Shown here piece after piece: positions 1-8,546 of a DNA stretch of 64,000 nucleotides. The notes beneath the pieces were generated by a model. That model saw only the letters and a list, made by a program, of their open reading frames with translations. It was not told where the DNA came from and ran no database searches. Each line of letters opens with the position of its first letter. The first letter of the stretch is position 1. The translations under genes and the position numbers were made by a program. Origin of the DNA: Citrobacter freundii ATCC 8090 = MTCC 1658 = NBRC 12681 (GTDB taxonomy: Bacteria; Pseudomonadota; Gammaproteobacteria; Enterobacterales; Enterobacteriaceae); NCBI RefSeq assembly GCF_011064845.1, contig NZ_CP049015.1, positions 3,782,001-3,846,000 of the forward strand, in the 5' to 3' direction.

Positions 1-876
1 CTGGCAGAACTGGCTAATCGCGCCGGGATCCCGGCTGGCGTTTTCAGCGTGGTGACCGGTTCTGCGAGCGCGGTCGGTAACGAGCTGACCGGCAACCCGC
101 TGGTGCGCAAACTGTCATTTACCGGCTCAACCGAAATTGGCCGTCAGTTAATGCAGCAGTGCGCCAAAGACATCAAAAAGGTATCGCTGGAACTGGGCGG
201 CAATGCGCCGTTTATCGTCTTTGACGATGCCGATCTTGATAAAGCCGTGGAAGGTGCGCTGGCCTCGAAGTTCCGTAACGCCGGGCAAACCTGCGTCTGC
301 GCCAACCGCCTGTACGTACAGGACGGTGTGTATGAGCGTTTTGCCGAAAAACTCCAGCATGCAGTGAGCAAACTGCATCTCGGCGATGGTCTGCAACCAG
401 AGGTCACCACCGGACCGCTGATCGACGATAAAGCGGTTGCCAAAGTGCAGGAACACATCGCCGATGCTCTGGATAAAGGCGCGCGCATTATCGCGGGCGG
501 TAAACCTCATGCGCTCGGCGGTAACTTCTTCCAGCCCACCATTCTGGTAGATGTGCCTGACAACGCGAAGGTCGCCAAAGAAGAGACGTTTGGCCCATTG
601 GCTCCGCTGTTTCGTTTTAAAGACGAAGCCGACGTCATCGCTCAGGCCAACGACACCGAGTTTGGTCTGGCCGCCTATTTCTACGCCCGAGATTTAAGCC
701 GCGTCTTCCGCGTTGGCGAAGCGCTGGAGTACGGCATCGTCGGGATTAACACCGGCATTATCTCCAACGAAGTCGCCCCGTTTGGGGGAATCAAAGCCTC
801 CGGTCTTGGCCGTGAAGGATCAAAATACGGCATCGAAGACTACTTAGAAATCAAATATATGTGCATCGGCCTTTAA
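1..876 (+). CDS. gabD: Succinate-semialdehyde dehydrogenase (NADP+), 3' part
   Basis: The reading frame is open from the first base, so the 5' end lies outside the window; 291 C-terminal residues of a protein that is 482 residues in E. coli are present. GabD oxidises succinate semialdehyde to succinate, the last step of GABA breakdown, in the cytoplasm. The aldehyde dehydrogenase hallmarks are visible: the general-base Glu motif LELGG and the nucleophilic Cys in NAGQTC (codon 292-294). The C-terminal substrate and NAD-fold segment with EETFGP is also present. gabT follows after 25 bases with its own ribosome site, as in the gabDTP operon. The first in-frame ATG (position 49) is internal and not a start. 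Confidence 0.97.
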   Translation: MAELANRAGIPAGVFSVVTGSASAVGNELTGNPLVRKLSFTGSTEIGRQLMQQCAKDIKKVSLELGGNAPFIVFDDADLDKAVEGALASKFRNAGQTCVCANRLYVQDGVYERFAEKLQHAVSKLHLGDGLQPEVTTGPLIDDKAVAKVQEHIADALDKGARIIAGGKPHALGGNFFQPTILVDVPDNAKVAKEETFGPLAPLFRFKDEADVIAQANDTEFGLAAYFYARDLSRVFRVGEALEYGIVGINTGIISNEVAPFGGIKASGLGREGSKYGIEDYLEIKYMCIGL

Positions 877-901
877 TACAATAAATACTGGAGAACACCT
901 G

Positions 902-2185
902 ATGAGCACCAACAAAGAACTTATGCAACGTCGCAGCAACGCCGTTCCCCGTGGCGTAGGCCAGATCCACCCTATTTTTGCCGAGCGTGCAGAAAACTGT
1001 CGGGTCTGGGACGTTGAAGGCCGTGAATTCCTTGACTTTGCTGGCGGTATTGCAGTGTTGAACACCGGTCACCTGCACCCGCAGATCGTCTCTGCGGTAG
1101 AAGCGCAGTTGAAAAAGCTGTCCCATACCTGTTTCCAGGTGCTGGCCTATGAGCCATACCTGGAGCTGTGCGAAATCATGAATAAGAAAGTGCCGGGTGA
1201 TTTCGCCAAGAAAACCCTGCTGGTGACCACCGGTTCTGAAGCGGTAGAAAATGCGGTGAAAATCGCCCGCGCCGCCACCAAACGCACCGGCACAATCGCC
1301 TTCAGCGGTGCTTACCACGGCCGTACCCACTACACCTTGTCACTGACCGGGAAAGTGAACCCATACTCTGCCGGAATGGGGCTGATGCCGGGCCACGTGT
1401 ATCGCGCGCTTTATCCTTGCCCACTGCACGGCATCAGTGACGACGATGCTATCGCCAGCATTCACCGCATTTTCAAAAACGATGCCGCGCCAGAAGACGT
1501 CGCCGCCATCGTAATTGAACCCGTCCAGGGCGAAGGTGGTTTTTACGCCGCTTCTCCTGCTTTTATGCAACGTCTGCGCGCTATTTGTGACGAACACGGG
1601 ATCATGCTGATTGCTGATGAAGTACAGAGCGGTGCGGGCCGCACCGGTACGCTGTTTGCCATGGAGCAGATGGGCGTTGCGCCCGATCTCACCACCTTCG
1701 CCAAATCCATCGCCGGAGGCTTCCCGCTGGCAGGCGTGACCGGACGCGCCGATGTCATGGACGCTATTCCACCGGGCGGTCTGGGCGGTACCTATGCAGG
1801 TAACCCAATTGCCTGTGCCGCTGCGCTGGCGGTACTAAACATTTTCGAGCAGGAAAATCTGCTGCAAAAAGCCAACGAGCTGGGGCAAACCCTGCGTGAA
1901 GGCCTGTTGGCTATCGCGGAAACCCACCGCGAGATTGGCGACGTACGCGGGCTGGGCGCGATGATTGCTATCGAACTGTTCGAAGACGGCGATCGCACGA
2001 AGCCCGATGCCAAACTGACAGCTGAAATCGTCGCTCGTGCCCGCGATAAAGGGCTAATCCTGCTCTCCTGCGGACCTTACTACAACGTGCTGCGCATTCT
2101 TGTCCCGCTGACTATTGAAGATGCGCAAATCCGCCAGGGGCTGGACATTATCGCCCAGTGTTTTGCCGAGGCAAAGCAGGGTTAA
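902..2185 (+). CDS. gabT: 4-aminobutyrate aminotransferase
   Basis: GabT transfers the amino group of GABA to 2-oxoglutarate, giving succinate semialdehyde (the GabD substrate) and glutamate. The 427-residue product is one residue longer than E. coli GabT. It is a fold-type I, class III aminotransferase: the PLP phosphate-site segment TTGSEAVENA is near residue 110, Asp239 lies in LIADEVQSG, and the Schiff-base Lys268 is in FAKSIAGGFPL. A purine-rich GGAG stands 7-8 bases before the ATG. It lies between gabD and gabP in one transcription direction. A REP palindrome separates it from gabP, which may protect the upstream mRNA from 3' decay. No anomalies seen. Confidence 0.97.
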   Translation: MSTNKELMQRRSNAVPRGVGQIHPIFAERAENCRVWDVEGREFLDFAGGIAVLNTGHLHPQIVSAVEAQLKKLSHTCFQVLAYEPYLELCEIMNKKVPGDFAKKTLLVTTGSEAVENAVKIARAATKRTGTIAFSGAYHGRTHYTLSLTGKVNPYSAGMGLMPGHVYRALYPCPLHGISDDDAIASIHRIFKNDAAPEDVAAIVIEPVQGEGGFYAASPAFMQRLRAICDEHGIMLIADEVQSGAGRTGTLFAMEQMGVAPDLTTFAKSIAGGFPLAGVTGRADVMDAIPPGGLGGTYAGNPIACAAALAVLNIFEQENLLQKANELGQTLREGLLAIAETHREIGDVRGLGAMIAIELFEDGDRTKPDAKLTAEIVARARDKGLILLSCGPYYNVLRILVPLTIEDAQIRQGLDIIAQCFAEAKQG

Positions 2186-2211
2186 ACCCGTATCAAAACG
2201 GGGAGTTTTAA

Positions 2212-2239
2212 GCCGGATAAGGCGGAGCCGCCATCCGGC
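2212..2239. repeat. REP palindrome between gabT and gabP
   Basis: A GCCGGATAAGGCGG...CCGCCATCCGGC imperfect palindrome typical of enterobacterial REP elements. It lies in the 142-base gap between the gabT stop and the gabP start. Confidence 0.9.
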
Positions 2240-2327
2240 AAACAGGGTCAATAACAATAATACGCGTGCCCCGGCGCGGGAATGCCGGGGTGCTCTCCCA
2301 AGTGAAATACTTTCGAGAGGTTTAAAG

Positions 2328-3728
2328 ATGGGGCAAGTGTCACAATCACATGATTTAGGGGGCGGGCTGAAATCACGTCACGTCACCATGCTGTCTATTG
2401 CCGGGGTAATCGGCGCAAGTCTGTTTGTCGGTTCAAGCGTGGCGATTGCAGAAGCCGGCCCCGCAGTATTATTAGCCTATCTGTTCGCCGGATTGCTGGT
2501 GGTGATGATTATGCGCATGTTGGCCGAAATGGCCGTCGCCACACCGGATACCGGTTCTTTTTCCACATACGCCGATAAGGCCATCGGCCCTTGGGCAGGT
2601 TACACCATCGGCTGGTTGTACTGGTGGTTCTGGGTGTTGGTTATACCGCTGGAGGCGAATATCGCCGCCATCATTCTTCACTCCTGGGTGCCTGGTATTC
2701 CTATCTGGCTGTTTTCTCTGGTTATCACGCTGGCATTAACCGGCAGTAATTTGCTGAGCGTCAAAAATTATGGTGAGTTCGAGTTCTGGCTGGCGCTGTG
2801 CAAAGTGATTGCCATTCTGGCGTTTATAACCCTCGGCGCAGCGGCGATTAGCGGTTTCTACCCTTATGCCGATGTCAGCGGGGTTTCGCGCCTGTGGGAT
2901 CAGGGCGGCTTTATGCCCAACGGTTTTGGCGCCGTGATCAGCGCAATGTTAATCACCATGTTCTCCTTTATGGGCGCAGAGATAGTTACCATCGCCGCCG
3001 CCGAATCCGATACCCCGGATAAACATATCGTTCGCGCCACCAACTCGGTTATCTGGCGTATCTCCATCTTCTATCTGTGCTCTATTTTTGTGGTGGTGGC
3101 GCTGATCCCGTGGAACATGCCGGGACTGAAAGAAGTCGGTTCTTACCGCTCGGTACTGGAGCTACTGCATATCCCGCACGCGAAACTGATCATGGATTGC
3201 GTCATTTTGCTGTCGGTGACTAGCTGCCTCAACTCTGCGCTGTATACGTCCTCGCGTATGCTCTACTCCCTGAGCCGCCGTGGCGATGCCCCCGCCTTTA
3301 TGGGTAAAACGAACCGCAGTAAAACGCCTTATGTGGCGGTGTTGCTGTCTACCGGTGCCGCATTCCTCACCGTCATCGTCAACTATTACGCCCCGGCCAA
3401 GGTGTTTAAATTCCTGATCGACAGTTCCGGTGCCATCGCACTGCTGGTCTATCTGGTCATTGCCGTTTCTCAACTGCGGATGCGTAAAATCCTGCTGGCG
3501 CGAGGCGGCGAAATTAAACTGAAAATGTGGCTCTATCCGTGGCTTACCTGGCTGGTCATCGCGTTTATTATCTTTGTGCTGGTGGTCATGCTGTTTCGCC
3601 CGGCACAACAGCTGGAAGTTATCTCTACCGGGTTGTTAGCCATAGGAATTATTTGCACCGTGCCCATTATGTCACGCTGGAAAAAACTGCTATCTTGGCA
3701 AAAAGCACCATTGCAAAATACGCATTAA
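2328..3728 (+). CDS. gabP: GABA permease (APC superfamily)
   Basis: This inner-membrane proton symporter imports 4-aminobutyrate, supplying GabT and GabD. The ATG at 2328 gives 466 residues, equal to E. coli GabP, and is preceded by GAGAGG. The open frame extends upstream into the REP-containing spacer, but that part shows no family similarity. About twelve hydrophobic segments are visible. The first carries the amino-acid permease signature region (SIAGVIGASLFVGSS), and a later amphipathic loop contains SSRMLYSLSRRGDAP, the conserved cytoplasmic loop of APC transporters. The product ends with a basic cytoplasmic tail. A GC-rich hairpin follows the stop, just before csiR. Confidence 0.97.
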   Translation: MGQVSQSHDLGGGLKSRHVTMLSIAGVIGASLFVGSSVAIAEAGPAVLLAYLFAGLLVVMIMRMLAEMAVATPDTGSFSTYADKAIGPWAGYTIGWLYWWFWVLVIPLEANIAAIILHSWVPGIPIWLFSLVITLALTGSNLLSVKNYGEFEFWLALCKVIAILAFITLGAAAISGFYPYADVSGVSRLWDQGGFMPNGFGAVISAMLITMFSFMGAEIVTIAAAESDTPDKHIVRATNSVIWRISIFYLCSIFVVVALIPWNMPGLKEVGSYRSVLELLHIPHAKLIMDCVILLSVTSCLNSALYTSSRMLYSLSRRGDAPAFMGKTNRSKTPYVAVLLSTGAAFLTVIVNYYAPAKVFKFLIDSSGAIALLVYLVIAVSQLRMRKILLARGGEIKLKMWLYPWLTWLVIAFIIFVLVVMLFRPAQQLEVISTGLLAIGIICTVPIMSRWKKLLSWQKAPLQNTH

Positions 3729-3733
3729 ACCTG

Positions 3734-3753
3734 TTCCCGGCGCAGGCCGGGAA
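3734..3753 (+). terminator. Hairpin between gabP and csiR
   Basis: TTCCCGGC / GCCGGGAA stem of 8 bp with a GCAG loop, followed by a short ATCCTTT. It could be a weak terminator or an attenuator limiting readthrough into csiR, whose ribosome site lies within 10 bases. Confidence 0.55.
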
Positions 3754-3773
3754 ATCCTTTCAGGAGTATGACC

Positions 3774-4460
3774 ATGACCGCCATTCCCCAACCGACGGCC
3801 ATTGATGGATACCGCTGGCTGAAGAACGACATCATCCGCGGTGTGTATCAGCCTGATGAAAAACTGCGTATGAGCCTGCTGACCTCACGCTATGAGCTTG
3901 GCGTGGGACCGCTACGCGAAGCGCTTTCGCAGTTAGTTGCCGAGCGGTTAGTGACGGTAGTAAATCAGAAAGGGTATCGTGTTGCCCCGATGTCAGAGCA
4001 GGAGTTGCTCGATATTTTCGATGCCCGCGCCAATATGGAAGCCATGCTGGTCTCGCTGGCCATTGAACGCGGCGACGACGCCTGGGAAGCTGAAATTCTG
4101 GCGCGCGCGCATATGCTTAGTAAGCTTGAAGCCATTGATGCCAGCGAACAGATGCTCGACGAGTGGGATCAGCGCCATCAGGCGTTTCACTCGGCGATTG
4201 TCGCTGGCTGTGGTTCACAATATCTGCTGCAAATGCGCGAACGACTGTTCGATTTGGCGGCGCGCTACCGGTTTATCTGGCTGCGAAAAACGGTGCTGTC
4301 GGTGGAGATGCTGGAAGACAAACACGATCAGCACCAAACGTTGACCGAAGCAATTCTGGCACGCGACGCCGCGCGCGCCAGCGAATTAATGCGCCAGCAC
4401 CTGCTGACGCCAATTCCGATTATTCAACAGGCGATGTCCGGTAAATTGCTGACGGAATAA
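3774..4460 (+). CDS. csiR: GntR-family repressor of the gab operon
   Basis: CsiR (GabC) represses the gab genes and is relieved by lysine-degradation metabolites in E. coli. The protein (228 residues) has a GntR winged helix at about residues 10-75, including LGVGPLREALSQL as the recognition helix. It is followed by an all-helical FCD effector domain with metal-ligand type His/Asp residues (EDKHDQHQ). I chose the ATG at 3774 because GGAG lies 7 bases before it; the in-frame ATG at 3768 sits almost on the Shine-Dalgarno sequence. The N-terminus is a few residues longer than in K-12. It is the last gene of the rightward gab cluster and converges with kbp (12 bases between stops). Confidence 0.93.
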   Translation: MTAIPQPTAIDGYRWLKNDIIRGVYQPDEKLRMSLLTSRYELGVGPLREALSQLVAERLVTVVNQKGYRVAPMSEQELLDIFDARANMEAMLVSLAIERGDDAWEAEILARAHMLSKLEAIDASEQMLDEWDQRHQAFHSAIVAGCGSQYLLQMRERLFDLAARYRFIWLRKTVLSVEMLEDKHDQHQTLTEAILARDAARASELMRQHLLTPIPIIQQAMSGKLLTE

Positions 4461-4472
4461 GCCTGAATAATA

Positions 4473-4922
4473 TTACTGCTCCGGAATACGTAAAACCTGC
4501 CCAGGATAGATTTTATCCGGACTTTTCAGCATGGGTTTATTCGCTTCAAATATCTGGTTATACAGGTTGGCATTACCGTAAACCTGTTTAGCAATAGCGC
4601 TCAGGGTATCTCCTGATTTCACGGTATAAAACTGGCTTTCGCTCGCGGGCGCAGAGGTTTTAACCTGATCATCTACGCTGGCAATACCGGAGATATTACC
4701 AATCGCGATCAGAATTTTTTCTTTCGCCTCCTGACTTAATCCATCACCAGAAACAGTGGCTTTGCCTTCGTTAATTTGCACGTCCACTTTATCCGCATCA
4801 GGGATGCCAGTTTTGTTCAGGTGTTCCTGCACTTTTTTTGCCAGATCGGCTGTGTCATGGTTTCCAGTGACCGCATCCCACAGTTTTTCACCCGCATCTT
4901 TTACAAAATTGAAGAGTCCCAT
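4473..4922 (-). CDS. kbp: Potassium-binding protein Kbp (BON + LysM)
   Basis: Formerly ygaU. E. coli Kbp is a soluble cytoplasmic K+ sensor-type protein that is induced by osmotic stress and supports growth in high potassium. The product has 149 residues, the K-12 length: a BON domain at about residues 22-88 (hydrophobic/Gly pattern [11 protein letters not shown]...) and a LysM domain at about 97-146 ([19 protein letters not shown]). There is no signal peptide. The start is the ATG whose complement is at 4920-4922, with AGGTGG upstream; seven extra in-frame upstream codons are ignored because family members begin [11 protein letters not shown]. Confidence 0.96.
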   Translation of the reverse strand: MGLFNFVKDAGEKLWDAVTGNHDTADLAKKVQEHLNKTGIPDADKVDVQINEGKATVSGDGLSQEAKEKILIAIGNISGIASVDDQVKTSAPASESQFYTVKSGDTLSAIAKQVYGNANLYNQIFEANKPMLKSPDKIYPGQVLRIPEQ

Positions 4923-4980
4923 ATCCACCTCGGTAATTAACAATTAACACCCAAAAGTGTAGCAGAGGAGAAAGGGGGCC

Positions 4981-5004
4981 AAAGAAAACGGCGCCAAAGC
5001 GCCG
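4981..5004 (-). terminator. Rho-independent terminator of yqaE
   Basis: The 6-bp stem CGGCGC / GCGCCG (4989-5004) has a CAAA loop. Read on the minus strand it is followed by TTTTCTTT. It lies 13 bases past the yqaE stop. Confidence 0.8.
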
Positions 5005-5017
5005 TAGTTGAAAGGAA

Positions 5018-5176
5018 TTAATTACGCGTCTGTATCCAGAAGGCATGGATCAAACCAGGGATGTAGCCCAGCAGCGTCAGAACGATATTGAGGATAAATG
5101 CCCAGCCGAACCCCTTCCCCAGCAGCACGCCAAGCGGGGGCAGAATAATAGTAAAAACGATTCTCCAGAAACCCAT
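5018..5176 (-). CDS. yqaE: Pmp3/UPF0057-family small membrane protein
   Basis: A 52-residue hydrophobic protein beginning MGFWRIVFTIILPPLGVLLG and ending AFWIQTRN, the same length and pattern as E. coli YqaE. The family (Pmp3/PMP3, stress-response proteolipids) has two membrane helices joined by a short loop; here they span about residues 5-23 and 29-48, with the family PPLGV motif. The role in bacteria is not settled; eukaryotic Pmp3 affects membrane potential. In E. coli it is stress-regulated. It is followed by a clear terminator, so it is monocistronic. The gene is short and is easily masked by a longer unrelated frame on the same strand. Confidence 0.93.
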   Translation of the reverse strand: MGFWRIVFTIILPPLGVLLGKGFGWAFILNIVLTLLGYIPGLIHAFWIQTRN

Positions 5177-5360
5177 ACACACTCCCTACAAGCAAAAAAT
5201 TAATCATTGTTTAAAAAGAGATTTTATCTCTAAGAGTAGCCATTCTACCCAACTCCGCCAGCATTCCGCGGCTGTTTTACCCTCCTTTACGCTCTTTACG
5301 CTGGCGTACGTTGGTTGTTTATTTTAGAATGTGCTTAATTTAGATTGTTCTTAAATACAT

Positions 5361-5660
5361 ATGACTGAACTTGAACAACTCCAGGCCAGCGCAGAACAAG
5401 CTGCCGCCCTGCTAAAAGCGATGAGTAACCCGAAACGGTTGCTGATTTTGTGCATGCTCTGCGGTTCACCCGGTACCAGCGCAGGCGAGTTAGCCCGTGT
5501 TACCGGCCTTAGCCCTTCCGCCACTTCCCAGCATCTGGCGCGTATGCGTGAAGAAGGTCTGATAGAAAGCCAGCGCGATGCCCAGCGCATCCTCTACTCC
5601 ATTAAAAATGCGGCCGTGAATTCGCTGATCGCCACATTAAAAACACTGTATTGCCCATAA
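5361..5660 (+). CDS. ygaV: ArsR-family transcriptional regulator (sulfide/redox sensing)
   Basis: A 99-residue winged-helix protein, the same length as E. coli YgaV, which represses its own operon and responds to sulfide/persulfide. The recognition helix is in GLSPSATSQHLARMREEGL. Two cysteines in LCMLCGSPG (around residues 30-34) match the region used for redox sensing in BigR/YgaV relatives; the second Cys is Ser in my recollection of the K-12 sequence. ygaP starts 9 bases after the stop, behind AAGGAG, so the two are co-transcribed. Confidence 0.93.
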   Translation: MTELEQLQASAEQAAALLKAMSNPKRLLILCMLCGSPGTSAGELARVTGLSPSATSQHLARMREEGLIESQRDAQRILYSIKNAAVNSLIATLKTLYCP

Positions 5661-5669
5661 GGAGCCATC

Positions 5670-6197
5670 ATGACTATTGGGACGATTTCCCCGCGCGAGG
5701 CGCAGACACTGGTCGCGCAAGGTGCAAAACTGATTGATATCCGCGACGCTGACGAGTATCTGCACGAGCATATTCCTGAGGCTCATCTGGCGCCGTTGCC
5801 CGCGCTTGAACAGGGATCGCTGCCTGCGAATTTACGCGCCGAGCAGGTGATTTTTCACTGCCAGTCAGGCAAACGTACACAAAATGCGGCAACAAAACTG
5901 GGCGCCATTGCTGCGCCCGCGCAGGTCTGGCTGCTGGAAGGTGGAATTGACGGCTGGAAAGCCGCAGGGTTGCCGGTGACGAAAGACAGTTCACAACCGT
6001 TACCGCTGATGCGTCAAGTGCAGATAGCCGCGGGTAGCCTTGCCTTACTCGGTGTTATTCTGGGTTACACCGTCAGCAGTGCTTTCTTCCTGCTGAGCGG
6101 TTTTGTCGGGGCCGGGCTGATTCTCGCTGGCGTGACCGGCTTTTGCGGCATGGCGCGTCTGCTGGACAAAATGCCCTGGAACCGACGTACTCATTAA
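5670..6197 (+). CDS. ygaP: Membrane-anchored rhodanese
   Basis: YgaP is an inner-membrane rhodanese (thiosulfate or persulfide sulfurtransferase). The product has 175 residues. A rhodanese domain covers about residues 1-105; its active-site loop is HCQSGKRT with catalytic Cys64. It is followed by two hydrophobic helices (about 118-140 and 142-162), which anchor the protein and, in E. coli, form a dimer. A Shine-Dalgarno AAGGAG overlaps the end of ygaV. Pairing with a sulfide-responsive repressor suggests a role in handling reactive sulfur. The sequence matches the family throughout. Confidence 0.95.
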   Translation: MTIGTISPREAQTLVAQGAKLIDIRDADEYLHEHIPEAHLAPLPALEQGSLPANLRAEQVIFHCQSGKRTQNAATKLGAIAAPAQVWLLEGGIDGWKAAGLPVTKDSSQPLPLMRQVQIAAGSLALLGVILGYTVSSAFFLLSGFVGAGLILAGVTGFCGMARLLDKMPWNRRTH

Positions 6198-6287
6198 GCG
6201 GTAATCATTAAAACAGCACTGTACCCGCCGGTTGACGTGATCTATGGTGAGTTCTGCGATAAATGATAAATAAAGGAGCGCAACAAT

Positions 6288-6467
6288 ATGTTTAAACCTG
6301 GCGATCTGGTTCAACCGCGTATGGGCGGTCCAAAACTGAAAGTTGTTGAAGTCAATGACGATCAAATTGTGGCGGTACAAGCCAGTAATGAAAACGGTGA
6401 TAAATTCACGCTGAAAGCAGCTGATGTCACGCGATATACCGAAGAGGGTGATTTCGGCGTTTGCTGA
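6288..6467 (+). CDS. YodC-family small protein (DUF2158)
   Basis: A 59-residue reading frame starting MFKPGDLVQPRMGGPKLKV and ending at TGA 6465-6467, with a good AAGGAGCG ribosome site 7 bases before the ATG. The beginning FKPGDLV...GGPKMxV is the hallmark of the YodC/DUF2158 family, small beta-barrel proteins of unknown function. No membrane segment or signal peptide is visible. It lies between ygaP and stpA, where K-12 has no such gene as I recall, and is followed by a strong bidirectional hairpin. Function unknown. Confidence 0.85.
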   Translation: MFKPGDLVQPRMGGPKLKVVEVNDDQIVAVQASNENGDKFTLKAADVTRYTEEGDFGVC

Positions 6468-6473
6468 AAATAA

Positions 6474-6495
6474 GCGGTGAGGATCTCCTCACCGC
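6474..6495. terminator. Bidirectional terminator between the yodC-like gene and stpA
   Basis: Perfect 10-bp inverted repeat GCGGTGAGGA / TCCTCACCGC with almost no loop. The minus-strand side continues TTATTTTC, suitable for ending stpA transcripts; the plus side is followed by TTCGTAATT. Confidence 0.75.
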
Positions 6496-6503
6496 CTTCG
6501 TAA

Positions 6504-6905
6504 TTAGATCAAAAAGTCATCAAGAGATTTACCGGTAGCCAGCGCCTGGGCAATTGGCTTCGGTGTGCGACCTTGCCCAGTCCATGTTTTCGTTTCACCA
6601 TTGAGATCGATAAAACGATATTTCGCCGGGCGCGGTTGGCGTTTTTTAACTGAACGTGTCGTAGCAGGTGTTATGCTCAGCAGCTCCTCCGGGCTGATCC
6701 CGTCTGCCTGCATCTGCGCCAGCAAGGCATTAATTTTTGCCTGCTGTTCTGCGCGTTGGCGCTGTAGCTGTTCTTCTTCATCGCGCCGTTCTTTGGTCAC
6801 TACCCTGAATTTTTCAAGCATATCTTCCAGTACATCAACGGAAAATTCACGAGCCATTGCACGCAGCGAGCGGATATTATTTAAGTTTTTTAACATTGAA
6901 CTCAT
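6504..6905 (-). CDS. stpA: H-NS paralogue and RNA chaperone StpA
   Basis: A nucleoid protein that binds AT-rich DNA, forms heteromers with H-NS and acts as an RNA chaperone. It has 133 residues (134 in K-12). The N-terminal coiled-coil oligomerisation region covers about 1-80, with many Glu/Arg/Gln residues. A basic linker KKRQPRPAKYRF precedes the C-terminal DNA-binding domain carrying the core TWTGQGRTPKPI. The start is MSSMLKNLNNIR, like StpA rather than H-NS. It is terminated by the strong palindrome at 6474-6495. Its upstream region is a long AT-rich gap. Confidence 0.95.
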   Translation of the reverse strand: MSSMLKNLNNIRSLRAMAREFSVDVLEDMLEKFRVVTKERRDEEEQLQRQRAEQQAKINALLAQMQADGISPEELLSITPATTRSVKKRQPRPAKYRFIDLNGETKTWTGQGRTPKPIAQALATGKSLDDFLI

Positions 6906-7461
6906 ATTAACAAAACCTCTTTAACGTAAAACATAAAATGGTATTACGCTAAATATTGTATGCAACTGATTATTATATTTCCAGTCTAATTTATTCGCAG
7001 GTCATTAAACAAATAGCCAACTCTGATATTTATAGCATCCATTCTGCTATCGCTCAGACAATATATTCTATGACCCTGATTGCAGCTTTGAATATACCTG
7101 CAAGGTATCTCAGTGCGTCACTTAAGAAACAGGCCATAGCATCGCGTGGAACCAACGAGTATACATATTGCACATCAGTCAACATTCAGAAAAGGAGCGC
7201 AAAAATTTCAGAAAAACAAGCAAAAATAACTCTTTGATCTAAAAGAATTTTAATTAACACAGCAACGAAAACACCAAAACGAACAAAAAACAAACCATTA
7301 CAGAGCATTTTATCGACAAAAAGACAATAAATAAAAATTTTAAGCTAGTTGCTAGTTATTATCCAGGCAGATATCCTATTAAAACGCGAAAGCAACAAGA
7401 CAAATCACTAGCAGTTAAGGTATTCAAAACCTTTTTCCCCCTTTTTACAAGGAGCATTAAC
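6906..7461. promoter_or_regulatory. AT-rich divergent intergenic region, stpA / alaE
   Basis: 556 bases without a convincing gene. It is strongly AT-rich, as expected for an H-NS/StpA-bound regulatory region. It must contain the leftward stpA promoter and the rightward alaE promoter (Lrp/alanine-responsive in E. coli). A 93-codon plus-strand frame at 6956-7237 has no ribosome site or recognisable composition and is not called. No RNA gene was recognised. Confidence 0.5.
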
Positions 7462-7911
7462 ATGTTCTCTCCGCAGTCACGCTTGCGTCATGCAGTAGCA
7501 GACACGTTCGCGATGGTTGTTTATTGTTCTGTCGTGAACATGTTGATCGAAATATTCCTTTCTGGAATGAGCTTCGAACAGTCGCTGTATTCCAGATTAG
7601 TCGCTATCCCTGTCAACATACTGATCGCGTGGCCATACGGCATGTACCGTGATTTGTTCATGCGCGCGGCGCGTAAAGCCACGCAGGCAGGATGGGCAAA
7701 AAATCTGGCGGATGTGCTGGCTTATGTCACCTTCCAGTCGCCGGTGTATGTGATTATTCTGCTGACGGTTGGCGCGGACTGGCACCAGATTACGGCTGCA
7801 GTAAGTTCGAACATCGTGGTATCAATGCTGATGGGCGCTGTCTATGGCTACTTTCTTGATTATTGCCGCCGCTTGTTTAAGGTCAGCAGCTATCATCAGG
7901 CTAAAGCCTGA
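7462..7911 (+). CDS. alaE: L-alanine exporter
   Basis: AlaE (YgaW) exports L-alanine and guards against toxic build-up from alanyl peptides. The protein has 149 residues, exactly the K-12 length, with four hydrophobic helices (about 17-35, 45-65, 84-105, 112-135). It retains the family pattern of charged residues between helices, and its GxxxG-type segment near the C-terminus fits the self-association reported for AlaE. An AAGGAG ribosome site lies 7-8 bases before the ATG. A hairpin follows the stop. Induction by alanine via Lrp is known in E. coli; the operator was not resolved here. Confidence 0.96.
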   Translation: MFSPQSRLRHAVADTFAMVVYCSVVNMLIEIFLSGMSFEQSLYSRLVAIPVNILIAWPYGMYRDLFMRAARKATQAGWAKNLADVLAYVTFQSPVYVIILLTVGADWHQITAAVSSNIVVSMLMGAVYGYFLDYCRRLFKVSSYHQAKA

Positions 7912-7922
7912 CACGCTTCTTT

Positions 7923-7943
7923 GCGACTGGCACTGCCAGTCGC
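7923..7943 (+). terminator. Terminator hairpin after alaE
   Basis: GCGACTGGCA / TGCCAGTCGC perfect inverted repeat directly after the alaE stop, followed by GTTATTAGTT. It may serve both alaE and the convergent ygaC. Confidence 0.65.
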
Positions 7944-7947
7944 GTTA

Positions 7948-8298
7948 TTAGTTAGAATTAACGTCGCCAAACAACCCACTCAGATAACGCTCCAGCGCAA
8001 TTCGCGAGCTAAAGCCGTGCGGAATACCATAATGTTCGTGTGTCTCACCGGCTAAATACAGTGGGAATTGCTGATAATGATCGCAGGTTTTAATATCCGT
8101 CGCTGGTTCTGCCAGCGAAGAGCTGCGCTCTTTTAGCGTGGGATGGATAATTAATGCGGTACGTCCCATGCGTGCTTCACGGTTAACGTACACATAATTT
8201 TCGCCACGACGATAGCCGTACGTTTTCTGCGTCACTACATCAACGGTAAAGCCCACTTTTTCAAGTACGCGCGCCACCTCATCAGGTCGTAAATACAT
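7948..8298 (-). CDS. ygaC: DUF2002 protein YgaC
   Basis: A 116-residue soluble protein matching E. coli YgaC (DUF2002), whose function is not known; it is Fur-regulated in E. coli. There is no signal peptide or membrane helix. The sequence is a mixed alpha/beta fold with a conserved N-terminus ([17 protein letters not shown]) and an aromatic/His-rich middle ([19 protein letters not shown]). The ATG is preceded by GAGGAAAAT. Converges with alaE. The gene normally upstream in E. coli, ygaM, is absent here. Confidence 0.9.
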   Translation of the reverse strand: MYLRPDEVARVLEKVGFTVDVVTQKTYGYRRGENYVYVNREARMGRTALIIHPTLKERSSSLAEPATDIKTCDHYQQFPLYLAGETHEHYGIPHGFSSRIALERYLSGLFGDVNSN

Positions 8299-8416
8299 AT
8301 TATTTTCCTCGTTATCTTTTACTGCGGGCTTACCTTACCTGATTCAGCATTAGCAACGCTTTCAGAAAAGTCCATAAACGGGTGGCGATGGTGGGACGCA
8401 TATCGTAAGAACCTTA

Positions 8417-8543
8417 TATACCCTAAATAATTCGAGTTGCAGGAAGGCGGCAAGGGAGCGAATCCCCAGGAGCTTACTAAAGTAAGTGACTGGGGTGAAC
8501 GAACGCAGCCAACGCACATGCAACTTGAAGTATGACGGGTATA
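8417..8543. repeat. ERIC element, full length (127 bp)
   Basis: Bounded by TATACCC and GGGTATA, exactly 127 bp. It contains the diagnostic ERIC core AATCCCCAGGAGCTTACT and AAGTAAGTGACTGGGGTGAA around the centre, with AATTCGAGTTGCAGG and GCAACTTGAAG near the ends. It ends 3 bases before the mocR stop codon, so mocR transcripts carry it in their 3' end. Confidence 0.95.
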
Positions 8544-8546
8544 GAT

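Noticed and set aside
6956..7237. 93-codon plus-strand frame in the stpA-alaE gap
   Set aside because: AT-rich intergenic sequence, no ribosome site, no recognisable domain; more likely regulatory DNA.
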